Positions 22,691 through 35,400 of a stretch of DNA of 64,000 nt are shown in pieces; positions within the stretch are counted from its first letter, which is position 1, and each line of letters starts with the position of its first letter. The notes beneath the pieces are model-generated. The model was not told the origin of the DNA, made no database searches, and saw only the letters and a list, made by a program, of their open reading frames with translations. The translations under genes were made by a program, and so were the position numbers. The DNA comes from Epiperipatus broadwayi (lineage: Eukaryota > Onychophora > Udeonychophora > Euonychophora > Peripatidae), in NCBI GenBank assembly GCA_028023455.1, contig JAQFVV010000502.1, positions 244,001 through 308,000 on the forward strand. Reading direction: 5' to 3'.

Positions 22691-25201
22691 GTAAATAGTT
22701 TAAAAAAAACTATCAAAAAGGATAAAAGTGAATTGTTGGCTTAAAATAAATCCTTTTTTGTAGTGTCTATAAATTAATATAAAATAAATAAATAAATGTG
22801 CTCTTCATTTATGCTGTTCAAATGTTTTTACTTGAGAAAAAAATCTAAAACATGAGTTATTTAATTTCCAAAAAAAACTTCCAATTAACTGTTTATTTTT
22901 TCTCTTTTTTCTCCCCATCCTTTCCCTTTTCCGACAAAACCAAATAAAAAATTGAAAAGACAAATAATACTAAAAATTCAAAAACAAACTTGTCAATGAT
23001 GAGTAATAAGAGAATTTTTAAATTACACATTGAATTATAATAAATTAATTTGTAAGGCAATAGTTACATAGTGGTTTTATGAGAAATCCCTTCTTCAAAG
23101 AATCTTTAAATAATCAGTTATCCCAATATTGTTTTATGATGTCAACTTAATGAACATAAGTTGGAATGTAGATATCTGAGTCCATCAATATGCAGTGTCT
23201 GTTAAAAAAAATTGAATTATCACTCAGGAAAAAATTTCCTGGGTTAATCTATTTATTAGAGATGCATTTCATGAAAAGCACACTTTCATTAAGTGAGCTA
23301 GCAGAATATCTATTAGAAGCTACATTTATATTTTTATGTTTATATGCATTAATTTTAAATAATTTGATTTTGGAGTATGAATGTGTTAGCAATTAACCCT
23401 ATATGTGTATGGTCCTTAAAACATCAGAATTTATATATTATTAACTCTTAATATATATGAAAAATTCACATCCATAATACAACACACTATGGAACAGAAA
23501 TATAAGCTTTAAGAAATACACATGAAATAAATTGATTAATGAAATATATACATTTGTAATCTATCTAGTCATTCAGATTTTCAAATCACACCACCCATTT
23601 GAACTATAACTCAACATAAAATGTCTCCTGCCAATCTTTTCTACTATACATGTATTGGATGGTAGCTCTCCCTTATAGGCTTGTGAACTGAAACATTATA
23701 CATCCTCACAAAAATAAAAATATTTTTGTTATATGTTTTAATTACAACTAATGTAATTATGTATCATGAGTGTTTTATCAATTGGAATATACATATATAG
23801 TATTTAACCTATCAATTTTTTAATATTTACATATCTCATAGTAGGTAAGGATGCTTCAAGATTCACAACAATATTTTTAAAAAAGCATTGCAAATATAAA
23901 AGACATTTATTGGGGGCACTATTCAATTATTATATATAATGAATGAGTTGTTCTTATCTTAACTAGAGCCTGGTTCCAACTGGAATTACATTCAAGTAAA
24001 TATTTTACAAGAACTGACAGATAAAAAGGATGTATATTTTAAGTACATATATAAAAAATAGAAGTAATATAGATTTTTTATTTCCACCAAAAGTATTTTT
24101 GATTTTATTCCATATTTGCCAGATGAAACAAAAATTGTCCAACTATATGAGCTCCTCCAAAATATAACACATTTATACATGATTCATTGGAGTTTTATCA
24201 TTTTATTTTATATTTATATTTTATTGTCTTATCTGCTATAAGGTAGGTTAAAGTTATGATTAAATAATAACACTTGATTGTTCTTGACAATAGTTTTATT
24301 TAGCTTGTCAATCCTCAGCACAATTAATTCTAGAAGCTCTTAGAATTAGATTGTGAACATTAATGAACTTTTTATATTATTAATATATATAAAGGGCATT
24401 ATAGACATGTAATTTCGAGATGGGTAATGTGTGAATAATCTCAATTTATGTCTGAATAAAATAAAATGTTTTTAGATAGCTAAAGAGTTTCAAAGGCAAA
24501 ATTTTATTATGTAGCTAATCTGTAACCAAATCAAATGGTCATTCATTCATTACCTGGGTATTTATATATTCTTGGTTAAATCAATCATGATAAATTTCAA
24601 AGTAGACAACTCATATTTTTTGGTGAAGTTATCAACAATGATATATCTTGAAATGAAACCAATTCATATTCTTGACCTGTATTCAGAACAGGAAGCAGTG
24701 ATAAAAGTAAAATCTCTTTACTTAACATGCATTGAAACCATCGATCAAGATAAATATATAATATACTATTAACCAATATTTTCAAGGTTAAAAAGAATCA
24801 AATATTACTTGCACACACACACATCCTCTTCCATTTTTAAAAACATAATTCTTCAGATAGTAATTTTTTTCAAGATAGCATTAACTAAATTCCTGACAAA
24901 AAGTGTGGGTGGATTTTATATTTGATAACAATGGGTGAATTTCAAAAAAAATCAATAAGGAGAAAACCAAGCTAAATAAAATCAACCAATGAAGAAAAAG
25001 AAACTCCCAAATGTCTCTCTTAAAATCATCTTGCAGTTTTATAAGCATGCAGTCTTTTAATTGCTGTAATGTCATTTGCATTTCCAAAAGTAATCAAGTC
25101 TATGCTTTCCATGATAAGACTGTTTCCCAATTTACTATATATAAAAAAAATTCTTTGTGGTTTTTGTAAGTCCATCCCTCATTTAAGCTCCACTGTACCC
25201 T
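22691..25201. other. A+T-rich DNA, no recognised feature
   Basis: Only short ORFs (for example 23190-23396, 23992-24180, 24572-24772) without recognisable domains. A short (CA)n run lies near 24812. No boundaries of mobile elements were found. Confidence 0.55.
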
Positions 25202-25440
25202 AATTATTAGATAAAAGCAGGCAAAATTCTCTATACGTATTGCCACTCAGTGCAAGCCAGAATAATCAATGGATTGCAGAAGGCTTGTGCGTAAAATCCT
25301 CATCTAGTGCCTATTCATCCAACTCCATCTTGCACTGAGTGGCAATACATATTGAGAGTTTTGCCTGTTTTAATAACAATTATAAGCAAGCATAAGAAAT
25401 GGTGATCATGTGATGTTTATTGGCATCAAATTATTAGATA
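25202..25440 (+). mobile_element. Hairpin-headed short retroposon, copy B (25214-25428) with 12-bp TSD
   Basis: A left arm beginning AAAGCAGGCAAAATTCTCTA pairs with a right arm ending TTGAGAGTTTTGCCTGTTTT near 25371. About 70 bp of loop-side sequence lies between them, itself bounded by inverted CACTCAGTGCAAG / CTTGCACTGAGTG. The 3' tail (AATAACAATTATAAGCAAGC ... GTTTATTGGCATCA) is shared with copy A at 14881. The dodecamer AATTATTAGATA flanks both sides (25202-25213 and 25429-25440), perfectly matched. No coding capacity and no poly(A). Confidence 0.78.
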
Positions 25441-26419
25441 GCTGTCATATGATGAAGTTGAGATGAGAAAGCACTTATAAATCCCAAATATCTTTGTTTT
25501 AAAAAAAATTATGATATGACTAGTGTTGACCATATGACTATCAAGGACAAAGAGAAAGATATTTTTATTTAAAGCATTTCTAAGCACTTCTTTCTATACC
25601 ATCACCCATTTGTTTTAAAACCAATTAAACATCATCTGACACACATTTATACAATGTTGCTCAGCAGCAAATTATCTTTTCTTATCACATTTATGGTACC
25701 TAGTACAAGCTTTAGTATTCAATAGATGTCAGATGGTAGTGGAGCACTGCTCCAAAATCCAATGCTCATCATCATTCAAGAAATCCAAAACTAGAAATTA
25801 GTCTGTGGATATTAGATAGGATAATGCCGGACAAGGATCTGTTAAGCAAACACTACCATCCATCATCTGTTGATTTTTAAAGTTTGCACTAGATGGCTTA
25901 AATGTGCTGAGAAAAAAGAATTTCCTTATGAACCCTTCTTGTTTCTAAACTTGGAGCAAATTTAGCAGACATTTTACAGCTAATGTTTGATATATATTTA
26001 TATTTCAAGAAAAAATTTTCAATTTCTTTATTATACTTACAAATAATCTTCATATTCAAGAATTTGTCAATATATCCACCTTAGTATTTTTTATATAAGA
26101 TAGTTTTGTGATAGTTTTCTAACTAGGACTTAGTAAATTTTTATAACTTAACTCACTGCTTACTTCTCAAATATATCTCTTTTTTTTTTAATTTCTGTAC
26201 TTAACTCTTCAGATACTTTTAATTATCAATTTAAAATTATGATCAATACTACCCCTTTTTGTTTATTTAATCAGGCACTTCCAATTATTTTTATCTTTTC
26301 TAAGTATTTTATATATCAAAAAAATAATAAACACTACACAATTTTTTTTCTGAAATGAACATTTTCTATCATAGACTTAACTGAAATACAGGCTTATTAT
26401 ATACCTGTATCAATATATG
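25441..26419. other. A+T-rich DNA, no recognised feature
   Basis: No coding signal, repeat or element end was detected in this stretch. Confidence 0.55.
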
Positions 26420-26761
26420 TAATATATAGGGTATGTGAGCACAAACTTTCACATGAATCACCACTCTCCACTCTATCTCATAACACTGATACACCTGAAC
26501 ACATATATGTTGAAAAGATAAATAATCACCAATATACGTATTTAATCCTAAACCAGTAATCATCAGTTGGTCCAGATATATATATATATATGAGCACCTA
26601 TTGCATATCTGGACCAACTGATAATTACAGGTTTAGCATGATTACGTATATTGATTATTTATCTTTTCAACATATATGTGTTCAGGTGTATCAGTGTTAT
26701 GAGATAGAGTGGATAGTAGTGATTCATATGAAAGTCTGTGCTCATATACCCTATATATTAT
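26420..26761. mobile_element. Foldback (MITE-like) element, ~160-bp arms
   Basis: The left arm (AATATATAGGGTATGTGAGC ... CATCAGTTGGTCCAGATATA) and the right arm (TATCTGGACCAACTGAT ... GTGCTCATATACCCTATATA) are near-perfect inverse copies around a (TA)n-TGAGCACCTATTGCA loop. The ends are inside TA-rich sequence, which would fit a TA target, but an exact TSD cannot be fixed. A one-armed relative is at 3111-3250. No coding capacity. Confidence 0.8.
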
Positions 26762-27724
26762 AAACTTAATAAAGATTTTCAGTTTTCATTCCATTTTACA
26801 CATACTTTTAAATAATGTTCTATCTATAATTTCCACTCCCTCAATTTTATTAATATGATAATTCATATTAATGATTGTAAGTTATCCCAGACATTATTTT
26901 GTAATAGATCTTTCTAAGCCTATATACATGACTATGTAAATATTCCCAAATATTCTTATTTTATTCTTTCACATCTTCCTATTTCTCGCAAAAATTCCAC
27001 AATTTTTTTCTTTATCCACTTTTAATCTAACCCACTTATCTCCTTTATAATTTTTCCCTAAACATTTTTGTAATAATAACCTCTATAACCCAGTCCCCTT
27101 TAACATTACATCTCCTCTACTCATTTTATTGAAAATAGACTTCTACTTTATTACCAATCAAATCCTCCAATTCTGTAACTTAACCATCTTAAATGTTTAT
27201 GAAAGACATATAGCTCTCTACTATTCCCACACATGGACTTGTAAAAAATATGTTCTTTGCTATAACCCAATTCTCTATCTTTATACACATTTTTCTTTTA
27301 TTTACTTCTAATTTCAATACAATATCGTTCTTTTCTATATATGCTTCATTTTCCTTTAATATTATTTTATAAAATTATAAAAGGCTATCTTCTGTTTTCA
27401 GATGAAATCTGTTTACTTATAGTAGTTTTTCTCAATTAGTAACTGTAATAATACTAAATCAAGTTTAATTCAATAGTTAGAGTTAGAATCAAAAAGTAAA
27501 CATTTTTAAATCGATTGGAAGAGACTTTGATGGCTGAACAGAACTTTTTGTCTTTTCATTTAGAATTGTTTTAATATGATTACCATTGCAGAATAATTGA
27601 AAAATTTTTCATTTTAATATACTTATGATTATTATTTAAATATATTTTTTTCATTATTTTTTTAAATCAAAAACATTAATTAATATGTACTGAACAAATT
27701 TAAGTTTAAAATTAAAAGAAAGTA
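26762..27724. other. Pyrimidine-rich, A+T-rich DNA
   Basis: From about 26820 to 27370 the plus strand is rich in C and T with few G (for example TAACCCACTTATCTCC). This strand asymmetry gives a chance ORF at 27129-27311 with no known motif. I cannot assign a function. Confidence 0.5.
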
Positions 27725-28455
27725 ATTGGATAGATAGAAAGTTACATAAATAGGTAAGTAGATAATTAATTAGATAGGTAGAGAGATCGATAGAGATTAG
27801 GTACATAGAAATAGAAATAAATGTAGATTAATCAATCAGTCAATAGATGGATGAAACAGATCAATAGATAGATTGATAAAATAATGGATGAATGGACTGG
27901 TAAGTTGATCAATCGATTGATTTATGAATCAATTAATAACATTAATAAATACATTACTAGATAGATAGCTGAATATATATATATATATGATGGATGAATG
28001 GACATGTGATTTATCAATTAATTGACTAGTGGTTCAATTTATAACAATAGACAAATACATAGCTAAACAGATAGATAGACAAAAATATTGACAAATGGAT
28101 GGATGGATGAATGGACAAGTGTAGGTAGGTAGATTGATCAATTGATGGATCAAATAAAATGAATAATCAGAAATGATATATGGATAAATAGACAGATAAC
28201 AAGATCAATATAATGATAGCAAGATTTTTAGCTAGCTATGAATGAACAGGTGATTTGATTGAAGTAATTGGTAGTTCAATTAGTAACAGATCAATAAATC
28301 GATAGTCTCATAACCAGTTAAAAATAAATAGGCAGAAAAGATAGATGATTGGTGGATGAAAGATGGACAAATGAATGGTTAAATAGATATCAATTGTTAA
28401 ATATGTAAGTTGATCAATCGATAAATAGATATAGATAATACAGATACATAATATG
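27725..28455 (+). repeat. Degenerate GATA/GGAT tetranucleotide array with higher-order repeats
   Basis: Words GATA, GGAT, GATG, TAGA and CAAT recur at a four-base phase for about 730 bp. A longer unit recurs irregularly: GGATGAATGGAC, followed by a TTGATCAAT/TTGATT-type word, a TTCAATT or CAATTAATAAC word, then AATAAATACAT/ACAAATACAT. The starts are about 27885, 27992, 28102 and 28352 (degenerate). This looks like a microsatellite that expanded, diverged and was re-amplified in blocks. Confidence 0.7.
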
Positions 28456-30730
28456 CAAATAAACACATATAATAATAGAGAAAGGGGGGAGGGAGATCTT
28501 TTTTATTGTAGGTTTAAACGCTTTATTGTATTACAATGCTAACGAATGCGAACAAATTGCATAATTTGTCAGATTAAAATTATGGATAATCAATGATAAA
28601 TTTTTACCTTCAATTTCAAAAAATGCATATACAAACTTTAAATTTCAAAATGTAAAAAATAGCATATATATAATTTTAAAAAAAATATGTCATCTAATAT
28701 TTAGAAAAAAATATAACATCCCTATATGTATAATATAAAGTTCCGTTAAGTGTTTAAACAATAAAACAAAACTACTAATTACTAAACTACTGAAATAAAT
28801 TTTTACCTAACACATTTGGAGACGAACTATAAAAGAAAGAATAGAATACACAAAGAAAAACTTTTGTATTCATTTTTTTTTTTTTTTAATATTACTATTG
28901 ACAGCTAAATTCTTCTTCTAGCTTCTTTAAAATAAATAACGTCACGCGCAAAGTAAATCACGCGCTGCCTTCGCAAGGAAAGTTTATTATTTTAATTGTC
29001 AAATTTTATTGATATTTTCGTATACATTTTTAAATTCTGTTATTACTTAACCATTTATTTATGTTATATGTCTTATTAGAACAGGAAATAGTTGTAGATT
29101 AAAATTTATAATTTTATATGGTCATGTGAGGTTTGCCAACTTAAACTAAAAAATATAACAGTTCAGACTCCATTTAGAATAGGGTTGTTTGATCTTACAA
29201 GCTTCTGGGTAATTCTATAATATTAATACGTGAACCAGAAGGGAAAGAAAAAGCAGTAGTGAGATGGTTGAATTAATTTCATACTTATAAAAAAAATTTA
29301 GAGGTGTCAATGCGGTTTAATATCGATCCCAATATAAACCTAGTTTTAAGAAAAGGACAAACATGAATATTGCTATCATAAAGGAAATTTGATGGAGAAT
29401 TTATATATATTCCATCGAAAATTATAGATTGAATGATAGTTATAAACAAATTTATCAAAGTCCGGTTTTTGTTTTGTTTTTTAACTTTGTAACTTTTCTA
29501 CATTTTGAGCGGGAAATATTTATAAAATTATTGCAATACTTAATGTTAAAGTTTTATATATTTTAATGATTGAAAATAAATAATCTATCTAATTATAGTA
29601 GTTTAGAAACAATTATTTCTTATGCTTCTTTATAAAAAAAAAAATTAAAATCTGGAAAGATTAATGAAATTTTTAAAAATTGGTATTTTTTCTTTTTGCA
29701 AAATAAATATATTGAAGACGTATAATTAGTTAAAAATAGTTTCAAAGTGAATTTATTCAGGGAAAAATTACAGATAAATATACTTAAGTATACAAGATGA
29801 ATAACAGATTAGATTGCATATAGGAAAAAAAAGTTTACAGTAATTGATAAAAGAACCAGAATGATTTAGTTACTGATGAAAATAAGAGACAAGCATAACT
29901 CACTGCGGGTTGCTATATGTGTATCTTGATTTTTTTTTATTATCTCTTGATTATTTCAAGTTTATTTTTGAAAAATTGTTTGGGTGGCTTCTACTGTTAA
30001 CCATTACAGAGAATTATACACCATAGTGCATAGGGTATAAATGTAGTATTGTGGATTTTGATAAAGTTTACATTTGAAATGATTGTATGAGTAAATAATG
30101 ATGTTCTTTTTTTATACATTGTATTTATATAATTTCTGGCAGCTTTTAGAGTGCTGCATTGAATCAAAAAATATCTTTTTTTCTATGGCATAGACCACAT
30201 ATGACATTAGTGTTGTTATATCTTTTATATTTGAGCAAATGTAATGTCAGTGATTATATGTTTTAATTGAGAATTTAGGTACAAGTATCCAGTATTAGAA
30301 CTTCACATGAGTTGTTTATTATCAAACCCAGTACTAATGAGATGATATTTTATCTGTAATTGGGTATAATGTAGTATGGATTTTCCAATAAGTGCAGTTT
30401 TCCTGGTGGGATTATTTTTTAAGGCTTGTGAATGTAATAGACTCTAGTATTGTAGCTCAATGTTTGAATATGGAATGACTTGTCTGTTTGGTATTACAGT
30501 AATTATTGTTTCAATTTAAGGTAGAATTTTCTTCATGGTTGATAGGCAATTAACTGTTTTTTTTTTGTATTCTGAATATGTGTAAATCTAATTCATTGCG
30601 TATAATTTTCTGATTGAGATAGCAGCATCTTTTGCTCTCCACAAAAATTCTCTTTATACTGAGTAAATACCTGTGATGAATGATTTTGAGAAAATAATTA
30701 TTAGAATATAATATGTAATTTTTGTGATGA
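28456..30730. other. A+T-rich DNA, no recognised feature
   Basis: Homopolymer tracts and very short ORFs only. No domain, tandem or inverted structure was recognised. Confidence 0.55.
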
Positions 30731-32480
30731 TTAACATGTTGATAAATGATACTTGGTGGATAATGAGAGGTATGCTTTTAATAATGATGTCTTTGTGTTT
30801 TTAACTGAGTGTTCATTTGTCTTGTATCTGCTTTCCAATTGATGGAATGGAAATCCTAAATATGTAGGGTGTTTACCTTTAAATATTGCTGTGGTGTTTT
30901 TACTGTATATATATGTGGTGTTTTTACTGTATATATATGTACCAAGCACATGATTTGCCTAAATTCAATCTAATTTATATGCACTTGTATATTCATTTAA
31001 TATCATTAATAGTGTCTCGAATTCTCTCTTCTTCACCTTATATATAAATTCCTTGAATAATGCAATAAAAAACTCCCAGGGATACACATGCCAAAATGTA
31101 CTATATCATGCATCACATACATGCATGTAGCAGTCTTCCTGTCTCAAAAAAAATGACTTGCGAGAAACCTTGAATTCATTGGTGTGGATTAAATGAAGGT
31201 GAAATTTTTCCATTTTATGTTATAGAGATTTTTCTGTTTATTAATAGATTTGTAATTAGGTACCCAATAGGTTTAGATAAATTGTTATATTATTAATAGT
31301 ATTTATGAGATTGTTGAGGGATAATGATTCAAATGCTGTTTTCTGTCTTGTTGTATTACCATTGAACTATATTTCTTAGCACTATATACATTGTCAATGA
31401 CCATTTTGAACAACAGGAATTCTGGACCTGTATTTGAAACTTTTTTGAAAATTGTGCAGGTAATATTGTTGGTAATACATATTGTTCAATTTTCTTTGAT
31501 GACTCTTTCTATGAGTTTGGTGTTCAATGGAGCCATAGACATAGGCTTAATATTTTGTAATGATATTGGTGAATTGGCTTTTTACAGAAGGTCACTAATA
31601 ATATCAGATATAGGCTTCTTATTTTATATAACTCCTTTGATGAAAAGCTGGTCATGTTAAGAAAAAGTTCTGATGTGAACTGATTAAAGATGTGAAGGCA
31701 CAAATATTGGTATTCTGGGTAGTCTTGGGTGGCATAAGTCTGACATTTTATTACCGTACCCATTACCATATCAACTTCAAATAATGTCACTGATACTGTA
31801 CAGTAAGTTATTGACCCAGAGCCCATCAAATGTAATTTTTTGATTATGCATGTACTGGGATATGAAAAATTTCCTCTTTTTTGTAGCCACATATTCTGTC
31901 AGTACTTCAGAGGTGGATTGCTATTTCTTTGTCAGTACTAACATCATTTTGCTATTGTCTTTTATTGGTGTGTTTTGAGTGATACATTTATGAAGCTCAT
32001 CAATAAGTGTTGGAAGCTTTTTTTTGGGGGGGGGGGCACTCTAATAACATGGTTTATTGAATATGATATATTTGTGAAGGTTAACCATGTTTGCACAGGA
32101 TTTTTAATTTTAAACAATAAAATATAAATGTCATTGAATAAAAACTCTGATTTTTGCTTATATCAGAATTCTTATTACTTTCCTGTGTTGTCTTGAATAA
32201 TTGATTAGCTTTCGGTTAAGTGTGATTATTATTGCAGAGTGTTTTGAGCTTAGAGAGAGAACTAATGTAGTAGTGAATATACAATGCAACATTTGAAAAT
32301 AAAAGAGAAGGTCAGTGAGAGATGAGTATCTGACATCGTAGAAAAAGTGGATTTATTTGGCAGAAAATTTTCATCCATAAGGGGAGGTTGATGAGATGCA
32401 ACCATTTTGAGACAAGTGCTATAGCTCATGTTAAAATCTCCCAGTGACAAAAGAGGGTAGTCCTGAGGTGGCAAAAAAAG
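30731..32480 (-). pseudogene. Decayed jockey-like LINE (endonuclease and reverse transcriptase traces)
   Basis: On the minus strand, a segment at about 32440-32415 reads LLSLGDFNMS, similar to the endonuclease motif (G/A)GDFN. About 1.55 kb further along the minus strand, 30880-30790 reads KHPTYLGFPFHQLESRYKTN and then EHSVKNTKTSLLKAYLSLST. This resembles the post-palm segment of jockey-type RTs (hPtYLGv-x-LD ... H-x-x-x-x-x-K-x-x-x-x-x-x-L). The spacing of about 520 codons between these motifs fits a jockey ORF2. The core between them is too decayed to call a YADD box. A 25-bp direct repeat (GTGGTGTTTTTACTGTATAT at 30894 and 30919) sits in it. Confidence 0.45.
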
Positions 32481-35400
32481 TATTTAAAATTAATATTCTG
32501 TTGACTATTTTTGATCTGAGGATAGATAAACAAAGATGGGTATATTTATCTTTATTGTTTGATGGTGAATAGTGATTAATAAATACTCATCTATGTCAGT
32601 ATTTTGAAAGAACTAGAATTATAGAACCTGGCTAACATCACTTCTCTGCCTGCAGGTGATGCAGATGATATTCTAGCAAATGCTGAATAAAGTGATCTAC
32701 CGAGATCGATAAAGAGATCAATTTGGGATCCTGCATAAATCTTTGTTTTAACCAAGCCAATTATGTGTCATTTTATAATGCCCAATTACTTTATGAATTG
32801 AAAATTTTTATTAATTGAATTTAAACCTCTAATGTTGAGAGATTCTATGTTAAATTTCATAATTAATATTTCTTCCTTTTTTACACCAAACCTAACCAAT
32901 AATATGTAGAAATTTTTTTTTTTAATTATAAATTAAACTGAAAATTCTATTGTAAATCTAGAGTTAATTATAATTAGTGTGAGAAAAATGTAATGATACG
33001 TAAATCTAATTAAGATGTTATTTATTGGGATATAAATGTATTTATTTTGTGAGTATTAAGTGCTGCAGGTGTATTTTTTGCACTGTGGTTTGGTGCTCTC
33101 ATTTGGCAGTATTTGATCTGTAAATATATTTTTATATTTTGAATGAACTATATTTACTTCATTGTCTACTATATCATCTGAGATATCAGAGTCTTCAATA
33201 TTTGAATTGACTTTTTTTTTTATTGTTCATTTGCTCAAATACATCTTCATCACTGGTATCTAGTACTAGTGTTTGCTTTTTCTTTCTATGCATTTTTTTA
33301 AGAAAGACAACTTGTTTTTTTCTTTTTGTTATAACATTGTCTTTGGTTACAACATTGTCTGAGTTATGTATTACTTATGATGTATATCATGTATTAATAT
33401 CCAAAATATCAGTTGCTTTATTTACTCTATGTGTGGTACTATGGATGTTTTTTTCTATTTATCTATTTCCACTTCACTTTGCAGAATTTCTTACATTGCT
33501 GTTTGTATACTTTTCATCCCATCATTGGAGTTTTCCAAATTTGAGTATTCCTCCTCAGAAATGGTGTATGAAATTATTTCCTTGTTTCAGATTGAATTTT
33601 TTTTTAGGTGCTGAAATAAAGGGTAATTGATTTTTTTCAGTGTTTATATTTGGTTTTATTGCAGCTTATTGCTATGTATCCACACTCTCCTCAAATAAAT
33701 CATTATGGCTTTATTCTAAGAACAAATAATATTAATATATTTTTCTGATATATGATTTGAGTGGAGAATACTTAGTGGATTAACATTATTGTGTAGCCAA
33801 ACTTTGAAGTCATAGGTGTTTCATAAACTTTTATCGGTGTGTCTTTGAGATAAAAACTGGCTGAAAATTAAAATGTTATCAAAAATTCCCATGAGTTTTT
33901 TGAAATCATTTATGCAGTAATTAAGATAAGCACTTTTTTAAATTCTGATGATTATATTTTGCCTGTTTTAATTGATTGTTATTAGAGCATAATCTCCCAC
34001 TATTGTGATTTTTCTTTTGAAACAATTTTCTGTTCCATGTCAAAAAATTGAAGGACGCTATACCTGTTCTTTAAATAATCTGTATATGCAAAATTCTTTC
34101 CCATAGATTTTTTTTCTATTTAAAGCCTCACAGAATAATTATCTAGGAAATTTAAAGAAGGAGGAATTAAAATCAGTGATAATCATTATAAATAAACCAT
34201 CAGCAAAAAAAATGTTTAAAAAGGAGTTGAATAATTGCTGAGGAATTGTTAAGATAAACTTCTCATTTCTGGTTACAAAGCTTTTTTATTCCACATTACA
34301 ATAAGATTCCATTTTTTTTTTACTGGAGATAATAAAATGATCAAGGTTTAAATGCTGTATACTGTTGCTATGTGGAATCTTGGGCTTAAAATTTATTCTT
34401 TACTTTTGATGCATTTTTTAAACTCTAACTTGTGTTTAAGGTAACTAACTTTGTCATCATAATAGGTTATTTTGGCACATTTCATTCATGAATGTGAACA
34501 CGTTTAATGGTTTCACTTGTGAATGACAAACATGTTTCTACAAGCTTTATGCGATGAGTTACACTTCTTAAGTAAATTATGTTTCTTCCTTGATTATCAA
34601 AATGCTGTAAGTATAAATCTAATGATCACTTTATAGAATATTTTAAAAAACAGAAATTGATCTATATGTAAGCAAATGAGATTGCAACCATGGTCCCACA
34701 AGTTAGTATTATTTATTTTGGGTATAGTTATTATGTAATAGAATGACAGAACCAGAAAAGGCTTGTGGAGGTTGAGGCACATGAGAATGGAGAAAGTTGA
34801 AAGAAGACCATAGTTAGTTTTAAAAAAACAAGATAAGTGAAAAGAATCCACACTCATATATTTTAATAGTTTAAGAGACATTATTAATTATATTCTGGAG
34901 TAATTAATTACTTTGAAATGCCTTCTCTATCTGTTCAAAAACTACCGTATCGTGATTTTTTTATTAAATTAGTATAACAAGCCATACTGTAGTTGAAGAT
35001 TTATCCATGATGGTGTAAAATCCTTACTAGTACACTAGTTAAAACCTAAAACCATATAATCTTTTTCCAGCTTAAAAAGTGAGTTGTTTCTGTCAAAACC
35101 TATGGCTGAAGTAAGAAGAACAATCTGTTATCTATCATCTTTAGCCCTATTTTTATACACATCCAGAATGTGTGCACAGTCTATAGATACAGCCAATGTC
35201 CTTGCTTATAATGAATAATAAAAGAAGATTAACCAAATAATGAACTAGACTTTTATGATTAATGACTATTATAGATAAAATTAGACCAAAGAAAATAATA
35301 AGAATTCTGAACATATTTGAGAAGATTTAATTTTTATCTAGATAAAAAAAAATTAAACATTATTATGTATATCAATCATTCATCTAAATATATCAGAGAT

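Noticed and set aside
33223-33630. 135-codon plus-strand ORF, Phe/Leu-rich, looks like a membrane protein
   Set aside because: Hydrophobicity follows from the T-rich strand; no domain, no splice or start context, and the opposite strand looks more protein-like.
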